A stretch of DNA of 64,000 nt, from NCBI RefSeq assembly GCF_035573695.1, contig NZ_CP121694.1, positions 2,456,501-2,520,500 of the forward strand, given 5' to 3'. How positions within the stretch are numbered: position 1 is the first letter of the stretch; every line of letters starts with the position of its first letter. Source of the stretch: Metallumcola ferriviriculae. GTDB taxonomy: Bacteria > Bacillota > JADQBR01. This document shows, piece after piece, positions 52,322 to 61,369 of this stretch. A model generated the notes under the pieces. The model searched no databases and was not told the DNA's origin. It saw nothing but the letters and a program-made list of their open reading frames with translations. The translations under genes and the position numbers were made by a program.

Positions 52322-53116
52322 CTATAACAACTTGCCAAATAGGTCTGTCCTTCTGTCTTTGATTACATCGTTGTGTGTTGTTATCAATTTGTCGTCCGCC
52401 AAAGCCGGGTCTATTTCTACTATTTCCAGCCCCTCGCTTACTTCACCCATTGTCAGCATGACCTCACCTTTAGGATTAATCACTTGGCTCATACCTGTGA
52501 AATCAAGCTCTTCCTCCTTGCGTTTTTCTATGCCGACTCGGTTACAAGTGATTGAAAAACACCTATTTTCAATGGATCGGCTAATCATAGTGCTTTGGCA
52601 GTAAGGCAATACCAAATTTGCCGGTTGACAGATGATCTGGGCACCCTTTAAGGCCAAAATCCTGCTCACCTCCGGAAACACCCAGTCAAAACAAATCATC
52701 AAGCCAATCTTCGCTTTACCGATATCAAACACAGGAAACTCTATATCCCCCGGCGTAAACCAGAACTTTTCCTCGTAAAAGAGGTGGGCTTTTCGATACC
52801 TGCCCACAAATCCCTTCGGGCCGATTAAGACAGCGGAGTTGTAGTAATTCTCCCCGCCCTTTTCAGCCATACCTGCAACGATGAATATATTCTTTTCCCG
52901 GGCCGCCTCACTAAGCTTTTCGCAGGTGAAACCGTTGGGCACTTCTTCCGCCAGTTCCATGACCTCTTCTTTGTTAACAAACTGATAGCCGGTACTAAAC
53001 AGCTCCGGAAGCACCAGCAAATCAGCATCGGCCTTGTCCATCAACCCTAATGCCTTTTCCACATTGACCTTGACGTCACCAAATACCGGTGCCATCTGTA
53101 CCACTCCGACTTTCAT
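52322..53116 (-). CDS. Carbon-nitrogen hydrolase (nitrilase superfamily amidase)
   Basis: This 264-residue enzyme has the catalytic triad in place: Glu in LLVLPELFSTGYQF, Lys in GRYRKAHLFYEEKF and Cys in LMICFDWVFPEVSR. The family hydrolyses amides, omega-amides or N-carbamoyl compounds; the exact substrate is uncertain. The ATG at 53116 has GGCGGTGAG upstream; an in-frame GTG at 53122 overlaps it. It lies between the EamA carrier and the AbfD-like enzyme, but repeats and a terminator separate them. Confidence 0.9.
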   Translation of the reverse strand: MKVGVVQMAPVFGDVKVNVEKALGLMDKADADLLVLPELFSTGYQFVNKEEVMELAEEVPNGFTCEKLSEAAREKNIFIVAGMAEKGGENYYNSAVLIGPKGFVGRYRKAHLFYEEKFWFTPGDIEFPVFDIGKAKIGLMICFDWVFPEVSRILALKGAQIICQPANLVLPYCQSTMISRSIENRCFSITCNRVGIEKRKEEELDFTGMSQVINPKGEVMLTMGEVSEGLEIVEIDPALADDKLITTHNDVIKDRRTDLFGKLL

Positions 53117-53144
53117 ACTCACTCACCGCCCTAAAAATAGTTTG

Positions 53145-53191
53145 CAATAACTTGACAAAAAGGTGCCTGACACCATTTTGTCAAGTTATTA
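53145..53191. repeat. 47-bp palindromic intergenic repeat, subfamily 1
   Basis: Core orientation GGTGCCTGACACC, full length. Confidence 0.92.
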
Positions 53192-53208
53192 TTTTTCCAC
53201 TATTGTCA

Positions 53209-53251
53209 CCAAAAATGAAAACCATAGCTTGGGCAACGCCATGGTTTTCAT
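53209..53251 (-). terminator. Terminator of the AbfD-family gene
   Basis: Stem TGAAAACCATGGC/GC-ATGGTTTTCA with a TTTTTGG tail on the minus strand. The stem has one unpaired base. Confidence 0.75.
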
Positions 53252-53368
53252 ATCAAGGCTAGTTCCCTTTATTGCTTCAATCTGCCTATTTGGTGCGAAA
53301 TTGCAAGTATCGGTGTGCGTCTGCACCGGCCTGATGCTTACCTTGGGTAGCTGCGTCCTCGCTAGAAC

Positions 53369-54844
53369 CTATTTCTTTTTCCTCGGTGTCATTCCAGCTA
53401 AATCTCTGACGATATCCTTTTTGGATTCTATATCGTATTGCGTAGTGATGGCTATCTGCTCCATAATTGGGGAACCGCCGCCGTGGTACGCACCATAAAG
53501 CATAGAGCCGGCAGAACCGGAGAGACCGAAGTCGATAAAGTTTAACCAGAACTTGATTTGGTCTTCGATAGCGATATTGGGGTTGCGGGTAATGTATTTC
53601 TCCAGCAGCGCCCTGGTTTCGGGGTTTTTCAAATCATTCTCGTAAGGGAAGGTCGCCGGTAAACCGCCCGCGATATTACACAGGATTTCCTGCTCGTGGA
53701 ATACGGCCTCACCACTTAAGCACCTGCCCACGTTGCAATAGATGGAATTCGGAATATAGCTGCCGGGGCCATAGGGCACAAATCCCATTCCGGGCATATA
53801 AACTTCTGCCTTGCCCAAATCCGATGCCGTATATCCTGCTGCGTACCCCAACTCACCGGTCATAATCAGCTCGGATAGCATCTCCCGTACATGAGGAGTC
53901 TTTTCGATGCCGTTGATCTCAGCAGCCATACCTGCCAAGCCAATTACGTAATCAAGCATAGCGGGCTTACAGCCGGAGTAGGAGTGACGATGGAACAGGG
54001 CAAACAGCAGCGCCGCAACACCACCGTGCTGGGTTTCCCCACATAGGAATACGCGTTCCCATGGAATGAAGCAATCATCAAAGATTACATAAGAGTCACT
54101 ATAACCGAAATTTTTTCCATTATCAAAGTGGTCACGTTTACGAGTATTATGGTAATGGACCACCTGTTTTACACCTTCATAATCCGAGGGAACTGCGAAA
54201 CAAAGTGCATACTCTTCTTCACCCTTTTTGAGAGCACGGTTCGGTACTACCAGTATCTCGTCAGAAATGGATGCTTCAGAGATGTGGACCTTTGAACCAC
54301 GGACGACGATACCGTCACTCCGCTCTTCCACTACGTGAACATACATATCCGGGTCAGTCTGCTGTGCCGGACGCTTCAATCTTTCACCTTTGACGTCTGT
54401 TTGTGCACAGCTCGCTACCAAATCCTCCTTCTGAAAACGTTCCAGCCACTTCAACCAGTTCTCATGATAAGCTGTCTTGGCCTTAGGGGACTTCTGAGCT
54501 TCATAGGAAACCGCGTGGACTGCGTTAGCAGCATCAATACCCATGCACCGCTGGATGCACTGGCCGACCTTGTTGCATAATGTCCGAGTCATGTCCTGCT
54601 TCTTGTGCAAATCCTCAGCACTCTGATGGATGTGGTTAAAACGGTTAATGGTTTCTCCGGTAATATGCGATGTGGCCGTGCAGATGTCCTTGGTTTCCGG
54701 GTCCCACACTGCGTCAAAAGTCAGACCCATTACGTTAATAGCACCTTCTTGGCGCTCATCAAGCCTGCCGATCTTCTCACCGTTTGTGTAAAGGTTATGT
54801 CTCATTTTGCCTAGTCTTTCCATATACTGCGCTTTTGTTCTCAT
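53369..54844 (-). CDS. 4-hydroxybutyryl-CoA dehydratase family enzyme (AbfD-like)
   Basis: This 491-residue flavin and [4Fe-4S] enzyme is related to AbfD of gamma-aminobutyrate fermenters and, more distantly, HpaB hydroxylases. The iron-sulfur ligands known in AbfD (C-x3-C and H-x6-C) are all found: Cys96 and Cys100 in GQCIQRCMG, and His285 and Cys292 in FHRHSYSGCKP. This favours an oxygen-sensitive dehydratase over a monooxygenase. AAGGAG precedes the ATG. No 4-hydroxybutyrate dehydrogenase is adjacent, so the true substrate may be another 4-hydroxyacyl-CoA. Confidence 0.85.
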   Translation of the reverse strand: MRTKAQYMERLGKMRHNLYTNGEKIGRLDERQEGAINVMGLTFDAVWDPETKDICTATSHITGETINRFNHIHQSAEDLHKKQDMTRTLCNKVGQCIQRCMGIDAANAVHAVSYEAQKSPKAKTAYHENWLKWLERFQKEDLVASCAQTDVKGERLKRPAQQTDPDMYVHVVEERSDGIVVRGSKVHISEASISDEILVVPNRALKKGEEEYALCFAVPSDYEGVKQVVHYHNTRKRDHFDNGKNFGYSDSYVIFDDCFIPWERVFLCGETQHGGVAALLFALFHRHSYSGCKPAMLDYVIGLAGMAAEINGIEKTPHVREMLSELIMTGELGYAAGYTASDLGKAEVYMPGMGFVPYGPGSYIPNSIYCNVGRCLSGEAVFHEQEILCNIAGGLPATFPYENDLKNPETRALLEKYITRNPNIAIEDQIKFWLNFIDFGLSGSAGSMLYGAYHGGGSPIMEQIAITTQYDIESKKDIVRDLAGMTPRKKK

Positions 54845-55017
54845 GTTTAATCTCCTTTCGTTTTTAAATAAAGATTATTAAAAAAAAGTGAATTTCCCCT
54901 CCTCTACTGCCGTTTGTTTTTTAGCAACAAGTCTTAGTAATCTCCCGAAAAATAAAATGTTTAAATTTTCAATATACTTATATTACAATTTGCAAGTTTT
55001 ATGCCATCGAATAAATC

Positions 55018-55065
55018 AAATAAGTGACACCCTCGGTGTCAGGCACCGAAAGGTGTCACTTATTT
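55018..55065. repeat. Intergenic repeat, subfamily 2
   Basis: AAATAAGTGACACC and GGTGTCACTTATTT arms around core GGTGTCAGGCACC. Confidence 0.88.
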
Positions 55066-55096
55066 GTTTACCATTCTTACCTAGCACAGTGACAAT

Positions 55097-55792
55097 CTAA
55101 CGAAATATTTCGTCTAACCCTTTCACCTCATAATTAACGTAAAGATTTAACTGCGCTTTAGTAGACTCTATATGCTCCTCCATCTTCTTGACAGCTGTAT
55201 CTGTATCCTTTTCTGCCAAAGCATATAAGATATCTCTATGCTGACCGGGAGTACGATACTTTTTGTTTAGTTCCGGATCATTTAATACATAAAAAATATT
55301 GTAAACATCTGTTTTGATAATAATCTCATTAATATAGTTAATCAGGCAATCATTTTCAGTAATTTTAGAAATCAAAATATGAAAATTTGCTCCATCTTCA
55401 TACGCTTCTGCCCTTTCCCTAGCTTCATATGCCTGCTTTTCCCTAGCCAGGATATTTTCCATTTGCCTAATATTGTCATCAGTTATTTTTTCTGCAGCCA
55501 GGCGTACTGAAAGTTTTTCCAGTTCTACTCTGACAGTAAATGCATTCTTAATTTGATTAAAAGATCGCCTGGTAACACAGGCACCTTTATTGGGAACTAT
55601 TGCAATCAAACCGTCACGTTCTAACAGCTTTAAAGCTGTATGGACCGGCGTGCGGCTGACATTCAATATTTTCGCTATCTCACTTTCAACCAACTGATAA
55701 TTAGGAGGCAAATTATTTCTAAGAATTCCATTTTTCAATTTTTCGTAAACAATGTCATCAAGTGCCTTCTTTTTCTTTTCTATGTACACCAT
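55097..55792 (-). CDS. GntR-family regulator (FCD/FadR subfamily)
   Basis: This 231-residue regulator has an N-terminal winged helix (YEKLKNGILRNNLPPNYQLVE; VSRTPVHTALKLLERDGLIAI) and an all-helical FCD effector domain with candidate metal ligands (FHILISK; QHRDILYALAEKD). It is the last gene after the ABC transporter genes, 17 nt from dppF, so it probably regulates that operon. The effector is unknown. Confidence 0.9.
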   Translation of the reverse strand: MVYIEKKKKALDDIVYEKLKNGILRNNLPPNYQLVESEIAKILNVSRTPVHTALKLLERDGLIAIVPNKGACVTRRSFNQIKNAFTVRVELEKLSVRLAAEKITDDNIRQMENILAREKQAYEARERAEAYEDGANFHILISKITENDCLINYINEIIIKTDVYNIFYVLNDPELNKKYRTPGQHRDILYALAEKDTDTAVKKMEEHIESTKAQLNLYVNYEVKGLDEIFR

Positions 55793-55809
55793 TCAGCCCT
55801 CCACCGAAA

Positions 55810-56781
55810 TTAGTCATAAACATGGCAAGCCACCCAATGCCCATTGGTCAGCATTCTAAGCTGAGGAACAATATTATTGCAAATATCCATTGCCTGTGGA
55901 CATCGAGTATGAAAAGTACAACCTTCAGGCGGATTCAATGGATTAGGTATTTCTCCTTCTAATACAATATGCTCTTTTCGCATCCGTGGATTAGGGTCAG
56001 GCACCGATGACAAGAGAGCTTTTGTATATGGATGAAATGGCTCCTTATAAATCCGATTACAATCCCCCATTTCTACAATCTTACCCAAATACATAACACC
56101 TACTCTATCACTAACGTATTTTACCACACTTAGGTCATGAGAAATAAATATATAAGTCAAACCGAAATCCTTTTGCAGCTGCTTGAGGAGGTTTAATATC
56201 TGTGCTTGAACCGAAACATCAAGAGCAGAAACTGCCTCATCACAAATTACAAGCTTAGGGTTCAGCGTTAAAGCACGGGCAATCCCAATCCTCTGTCGCT
56301 GCCCGCCGCTAAATTCATGGGGAAAACGACCGTAATGCGCCTTACTCAATCCTACAATTTCCAGAAGTTCCTCTACCCGCTTTTTCTTTTCCTGATCCGT
56401 GGATACTAGATTATATACAATCAGCGGTTCGCCAATGATGTTTCCTATCTTCATTTTGGGATTTAATGATGCATATGGATCCTGAAAAATGATTTGGAAA
56501 TAACGTCTGAAATCCCTCATCTTTTTTGAATTCAACTGATAGATATTAGTTCCTTCAAAAAAAGTTTCACCGGCGGTAGGTGTAATCAGGCGTAATAACA
56601 AGCGGCCTAAAGTACTTTTGCCGCATCCGCTTTCCCCGACCAGCCCAAAAGTTTCTCCGGATTGTACCTTAATTGAGACACCATCTACTGCCTTAACATA
56701 CCCGCGAACTTTGGAAAAAACACCTGCACGCATAGGAAAGTATTTTTTTAGCTCCGTCGCTTCCAGAATGGTCTGGGTCAT
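55810..56781 (-). CDS. dppF: Peptide/nickel-type ABC transporter ATP-binding protein (DppF/OppF)
   Basis: This 323-residue ATPase has Walker A (GLVGESGCGKSTLGR), the signature HEFSGGQRQRIGIARAL and Walker B (KLVICDEAVSALDVSVQ). A C-terminal OppD/F region (PNPLNPPEGCTFHTRCPQAMDIC) may bind an Fe-S cluster. It energises uptake with DppD. The ATG overlaps the dppD stop (TAATG). Confidence 0.93.
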   Translation of the reverse strand: MTQTILEATELKKYFPMRAGVFSKVRGYVKAVDGVSIKVQSGETFGLVGESGCGKSTLGRLLLRLITPTAGETFFEGTNIYQLNSKKMRDFRRYFQIIFQDPYASLNPKMKIGNIIGEPLIVYNLVSTDQEKKKRVEELLEIVGLSKAHYGRFPHEFSGGQRQRIGIARALTLNPKLVICDEAVSALDVSVQAQILNLLKQLQKDFGLTYIFISHDLSVVKYVSDRVGVMYLGKIVEMGDCNRIYKEPFHPYTKALLSSVPDPNPRMRKEHIVLEGEIPNPLNPPEGCTFHTRCPQAMDICNNIVPQLRMLTNGHWVACHVYD

Positions 56782-57773
56782 TAGTTGTCACCTCGATTAC
56801 CATGTTTAAATGCGTACAGACACCTAACTCGATGATTAGGCGCAACTTCGACGAGTACCGGCTCCATATTATTGCACTTAGCATCAGAAATTGTACAGCG
56901 TGGGGAGAACTTGCATCCAACAGGTAAATTAAACGGATCCGGCGGATTTCCTTTTATTGATTCCAATACTTTGTCGTCGCCTTCCAAAGTAGGAATTGAG
57001 TTCAGCAAAGCCTTTGTATACGGGTGCCTGGGCCGTTCGAAAATCGTCAGTACGTCCGCCTCTTCCATTATCCTTCCCGCATACATTACACAAACCCGAT
57101 GACACATATCCGCCACTACACCAAGGTCGTGAGTAATGAGCAGTATGGAGGTATTAGATTCTTCATTAATGTCCCGCATGAGCCTTAGAATTTGCGCCTG
57201 AATAGTAACATCCAGCGCTGTAGTGGGTTCATCCGCAATTAAAAGTTCTGGTTTACACGCCAGTGCAATGGCAATCATTACCCGCTGCCGCATACCGCCG
57301 GAAAATTGATGCGGATAATCATTGACCCTTTTAGCTGCCGAAGGAATACCAACCACATCAAGCATTTCCAATACCGCTTGATTGTTGTCCGCAACTTTTT
57401 TGTTAGAATGGGAAGTATATGCCTCCGCAATTTGATTACCAATAGTATAAACCGGATTTAGAGAAGTCATAGGTTCCTGAAATATCATTGATATTTCATT
57501 GCCTCTGATATGCCTCATATTCTCTTTTGATTTATCAAGAAGGTCTTCACCTTTGAACAATACCTGCCCATTACTGATTTTTCCTGGAGGATTCGGTATT
57601 AGACGCATTATGGATAAAGAAGAGACACTTTTACCACTACCGCTCTCCCCCACCAAGCCCAACACTTCTCCCTTATTGATGGAAAACGACACCTTATCCA
57701 CCGCCTTAATTCTACCGCGGTCAGTGTTAAATTCAGTAATTAAGTTTTTAACTTCCAGTAATGGATTATCCAT
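56781..57773 (-). CDS. dppD: Peptide/nickel-type ABC transporter ATP-binding protein (DppD/OppD)
   Basis: This 330-residue ATPase has Walker A ([15 protein letters not shown]), the signature [17 protein letters not shown], Walker B ([16 protein letters not shown]) and the C-terminal cysteine motif [16 protein letters not shown]. The ATG at 57773 follows GGGAG; the in-frame extension to 57791 runs into the spacer. It is coupled to dppF. Confidence 0.93.
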   Translation of the reverse strand: MDNPLLEVKNLITEFNTDRGRIKAVDKVSFSINKGEVLGLVGESGSGKSVSSLSIMRLIPNPPGKISNGQVLFKGEDLLDKSKENMRHIRGNEISMIFQEPMTSLNPVYTIGNQIAEAYTSHSNKKVADNNQAVLEMLDVVGIPSAAKRVNDYPHQFSGGMRQRVMIAIALACKPELLIADEPTTALDVTIQAQILRLMRDINEESNTSILLITHDLGVVADMCHRVCVMYAGRIMEEADVLTIFERPRHPYTKALLNSIPTLEGDDKVLESIKGNPPDPFNLPVGCKFSPRCTISDAKCNNMEPVLVEVAPNHRVRCLYAFKHGNRGDN

Positions 57774-57793
57774 ACTAATACCCACTCCCACAT

Positions 57794-58720
57794 CTAATCC
57801 TTAGCATCAAATCTGATCCTCGGGTCCAAGTACGAGTATAGTAGGTCCGTAAATAAGTTAACCGCAACGAAAGTAATGGCCAAAATTACAACAACTGTTT
57901 GAACGACAGTAAAATCTCTTTGGTTAATTGCCGCAATTGCAAGCTTACCCACCCCGGGCCATTCAAAAACCATCTCGGTCACAATAGCTCCACCCAGCAG
58001 TTTACCAAATTGCAAGCCGATCACCGTAACCAGAGGAATCAAACTGTTTTTCAATCCATGTTTTATAATTACAAGAGATTCCTTTACTCCCTTAGCCCTT
58101 GCAGTCCGGATATAATCTTCTTCCAGAATTTCCAGCAATCCGGCCCGGGTCAGGCGGCTGATCATTGCTAAATAGAAAGTACCCAACGTGATGGTCGGTA
58201 GTACTAATTGCTGCCACGTGCCCCTGCCTGAAGTGGGAAATACATGGAATTTTACGGAAAATAACATTACCAGCATAATTCCAAGCCAGAAAGTAGGGAT
58301 GGACTGACCTCCCAAAGTAAACAGCATTGTCAGGTAATCGTACCAACTGTTTCTTTTAAGCGCAGAAATTACCCCCGTAGGTATGGCAATAATCACCGCA
58401 AATAGCATGGCCGCCACCGATAATTCCAAAGTAGCCGGAAGCCTCTCAGTGACCAGCTGAAATGCCGATTTGCGATGAACCATAGACATCCCGAAATCTC
58501 CCCTAACTGCGCCTTTTAGAAAATCTAAATATTGAATGTAGACAGGCCTGTCATATCCCAAAGCATGACTGAATGCTTGTATCTCCGCTTCAGTAGCTTC
58601 CGGCGGCAGTAGTAACTGGGCAGGGTTACCGGACAAATGCATGACAAAAAATGAGATAAATGACACGCCTAATATAACTATTATCGTTTGTGGAATTTTC
58701 TTTATAAAGTATCCCAGCAT
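57794..58720 (-). CDS. dppB: Peptide-type ABC transporter permease (DppB)
   Basis: This 308-residue permease has six helices. It starts MLGYFIKKIPQTIIVILGVSF, with the coupling-loop motif YIRTARAKGVKESLVIIKHGLKNS (EAA-type) and the end LYSYLDPRIRF. All are usual for DppB. It pairs with the DppC permease, which is encoded before the binding-protein gene, an uncommon split order. Confidence 0.93.
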   Translation of the reverse strand: MLGYFIKKIPQTIIVILGVSFISFFVMHLSGNPAQLLLPPEATEAEIQAFSHALGYDRPVYIQYLDFLKGAVRGDFGMSMVHRKSAFQLVTERLPATLELSVAAMLFAVIIAIPTGVISALKRNSWYDYLTMLFTLGGQSIPTFWLGIMLVMLFSVKFHVFPTSGRGTWQQLVLPTITLGTFYLAMISRLTRAGLLEILEEDYIRTARAKGVKESLVIIKHGLKNSLIPLVTVIGLQFGKLLGGAIVTEMVFEWPGVGKLAIAAINQRDFTVVQTVVVILAITFVAVNLFTDLLYSYLDPRIRFDAKD

Positions 58721-58771
58721 TACTTACACTCCTAAGCTCTCGCCCGTTTTTTCAAAACCCTTAAAAAGTTA

Positions 58772-58798
58772 CGGTTAGGGGCTAAGCCCCTAACCTCT
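58772..58798. terminator. Intercistronic hairpin between binding protein and permease
   Basis: Perfect stem GGTTAGGGGC/GCCCCTAACC with a 3-nt loop. A weak T-run follows on the minus strand. Such hairpins stabilise binding-protein mRNA and reduce read-through. Confidence 0.6.
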
Positions 58799-58821
58799 AT
58801 TAAGGAACTACTATTACTTAA

Positions 58822-60402
58822 CTACTCATCTTTCTCTGCATTGTACATAAACATTATCCCATCCACAGGTGCCTCATAATCTACATTAGCGCGGATGCCA
58901 TAATATGCTTCCTGGTTATAGAGAAAACCCCAAGGTGCATCCTCATAAAGAAGTTTGTGCACTTCATTATAGACGTCTTCCCGAGCTTCTTGGTCCATAG
59001 TGGAGCGCCCCTCATCCAGAAGTGCATCTACCTGCTCGTTCTTATAGTAATACCCCCGAGCTTGAGAATGGAACAGAGAGTACAAATATCTATCCGGCTC
59101 AACTTGTGTATCCCAGGTAAAGAGATACGCCTGGAACTCCTTGTTCTTATATCTCTCAAATTGTGTAGCTGGGTCAGTAATATCTAAAGTCACCTTAATT
59201 CCCACCTCACCCAACTGAGCGCCAATAGCCTGGGCAACTTCCATAGTATTGGTTGTTCCTTCCACACCCTGAGGAGGCGTAGACAGTTTCAACTCAAAAC
59301 CATTCTCATAGCCCGCTTCCTTAAGAAGCTGTTTGGCTTTTTCTATGTCATGGGGATAAGGTTTGATATCCTCGTTAAATCCTTTAGTTGCCCTAAACGC
59401 GGGACCGGCCATGGGTCGAGCTGTTCCTAAAAGAATGCTATCAGTAATCGCCTGAACATCCAAAGCATAGTTAACAGCCTGTCTCACCTTGACATTATCA
59501 AGCGGCGGATTAAAAGTATCCAACCCCATGTAAAGCATGATCCCAGTTTTGGCGGACGTGTTAACATCCTGGTTTTTCTTCAAATCGTCCAACCTGTTGG
59601 GTGGGACAGAACCGATAATATCAACTTCCCCTGTTTCCAGAGCTGCCACCCGTGTAGAAGCTTCAGAAATAGGTCTGAATACTAGCTTGTCAATTTTCGG
59701 AGCACCTTTCCAATAGTTTTCATTGGCCAGTAGGACAACTTCCTCACCAGAGACAAATTTTTCAAATACAAAAGGTCCTGACCCAATGGGATTTTGTGCA
59801 AAATTTTCATTGCCCATTTCTTCTACAGCACCAGGCGGTACCACAAACATCAATGTCATTATGTTAATTAATGCCGCATATGGCTCCTTGGTCTTGACCA
59901 CCACAGTATTGGCATCCGGAGTTTCAACTTTGTCCACTAGTTTAAGTCGCCACGCCTGCGGGGACTTAACTTCCGGATCCATAATTCTCTCCAGCGAGTA
60001 TTTCACAGCCTCCGCATTAACAGGCTCCCCATTTGTAAACTCGATACCATCACGCAGATGGAAAATCCAGGTGTTCGGGTCCGGATTATCCCAGGATTTG
60101 GCCAACCAGGGTACGTAATTATAGTTTTCATCAAGTCTGACCAGCGTGTCAAAAATATTGCTGGACATGTTCAAAGTCTCCGTCTGGGCGGCCAATGCAT
60201 AATCAAGTGATGTAACATCCCTCGTTTGGGCAACCACCAGTACAACTTCCTTATCCGTCTCTTCCTCCGGACTGCTTTTTACATCAGGCTTTTCAGCAGT
60301 CTCTTTCTGGTCTTCCTTTGGCTCGGGATTGGACGAACACCCAATAGCAAACAAGGCAACAGCCATGCTCATTACCAATAACAAAATAACAATCTTTTTC
60401 AA
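58822..60402 (-). CDS. dppA: Family 5 solute-binding lipoprotein (DppA/OppA type)
   Basis: This 526-residue binding protein has signal and lipobox KKIVILLLVMSMAVALFAIGCSS. A Glu/Lys-rich linker is followed by the SBP_bac_5 signature AKSWDNPDPNTWIFHLRDGIEFTNGEP. The TTG at 60402 lies 8 nt after AGGAGGAG; the frame extends to 60603 but overlaps the preceding gene's end. Family members bind di- and oligopeptides, opines, nickel or other ligands. The gene order with an alanine-dehydrogenase-like gene leaves an opine-type ligand open. Confidence 0.93.
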   Translation of the reverse strand: MKKIVILLLVMSMAVALFAIGCSSNPEPKEDQKETAEKPDVKSSPEEETDKEVVLVVAQTRDVTSLDYALAAQTETLNMSSNIFDTLVRLDENYNYVPWLAKSWDNPDPNTWIFHLRDGIEFTNGEPVNAEAVKYSLERIMDPEVKSPQAWRLKLVDKVETPDANTVVVKTKEPYAALINIMTLMFVVPPGAVEEMGNENFAQNPIGSGPFVFEKFVSGEEVVLLANENYWKGAPKIDKLVFRPISEASTRVAALETGEVDIIGSVPPNRLDDLKKNQDVNTSAKTGIMLYMGLDTFNPPLDNVKVRQAVNYALDVQAITDSILLGTARPMAGPAFRATKGFNEDIKPYPHDIEKAKQLLKEAGYENGFELKLSTPPQGVEGTTNTMEVAQAIGAQLGEVGIKVTLDITDPATQFERYKNKEFQAYLFTWDTQVEPDRYLYSLFHSQARGYYYKNEQVDALLDEGRSTMDQEAREDVYNEVHKLLYEDAPWGFLYNQEAYYGIRANVDYEAPVDGIMFMYNAEKDE

Positions 60403-60482
60403 ATTTAACTCCTCCTTAGTAAAGATTTTTTCGGGCAACGGATTATCTACATCATGACACTTCACCCTCCCCACCTTTTCGA

Positions 60483-61331
60483 TCATTCTATCTTTTCGGT
60501 TGACAGTTTTGGATCGTAGGCATCTCTTAGACCATCGCCAAATAAATTTACTCCAAGCACCGTCAGCATAATTGCAAGCCCGGGAAATGTAGCCACCCAC
60601 CAACCGTCATAAAGATATTGCCTTCCTTCACTGAGCATTCCGCCCCAGGTGGGTTTCGGCGGGGGAACACCAAGGCCGAGGAAACTTAAAGAAGATTCTG
60701 AAATAATAATGCCTGCCAAAGAAAGTGTGGCTATCACAATGATGGGCGCGCAGATATTTGGGAAGATATGATATATGATTATCCGACTATCACTGCACCC
60801 GGCTGCTCTGGATCCCTCTACATACTCTTTTTCCTTTACTGACAATACAGCACCGCGGGCTACTCTAGCATAGACCACCCAATTAGCAATGCCAAACACG
60901 ATAATAAGATTGAGGGTGCTAGCACCCAGCACCGCTATCACCGCAATTGAGAGCAATATTAAAGGAAATGCCAGTTGAATATCTCCCAACCTTGTAATCA
61001 CCGTATCCAGCGTTCCGCCATAATAACCAGAAATTAGGCCCAAAATCACTCCCAAAACGCACGAAATAACAGTAGCCAAAAAACTAACCAAAATGGATTT
61101 TTGCGAACCAAAAATAATCCTGCTCAGTACATCCCTCCCCAAGCTGTCGGTTCCTAAAGGATAATTTAAAGACCCATTCTCCAGCCAAAATGGTGGTTTT
61201 AATCTTAGAGCCAATTCAACCTTTTCCGGATCATGCGGAGCAACATACGGAGCAAATATGGCCATTAATATTACAGCGACGGTAATCAGCAAACCAACCA
61301 CTGCGGTTTTTCGTTTAAATAATTTTTTCAT
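60483..61331 (-). CDS. dppC: Peptide-type ABC transporter permease (DppC)
   Basis: This 282-residue permease has KRKTAVVGLLITVAVILMAIFAPYVAPHDP at its N-terminus, LGTDSLGRDVLSRIIFGSQKS and the coupling motif YVEGSRAAGCSDSRIIIYHIFPN. The end NLFGDGLRDAYDPKL is typical of DppC. It follows the dehydrogenase-like gene by 38 nt. Confidence 0.93.
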   Translation of the reverse strand: MKKLFKRKTAVVGLLITVAVILMAIFAPYVAPHDPEKVELALRLKPPFWLENGSLNYPLGTDSLGRDVLSRIIFGSQKSILVSFLATVISCVLGVILGLISGYYGGTLDTVITRLGDIQLAFPLILLSIAVIAVLGASTLNLIIVFGIANWVVYARVARGAVLSVKEKEYVEGSRAAGCSDSRIIIYHIFPNICAPIIVIATLSLAGIIISESSLSFLGLGVPPPKPTWGGMLSEGRQYLYDGWWVATFPGLAIMLTVLGVNLFGDGLRDAYDPKLSTEKIE

Positions 61332-61369
61332 TGCATTAATCCCCCATTGGTTTAACCTTGCTGGAACAG

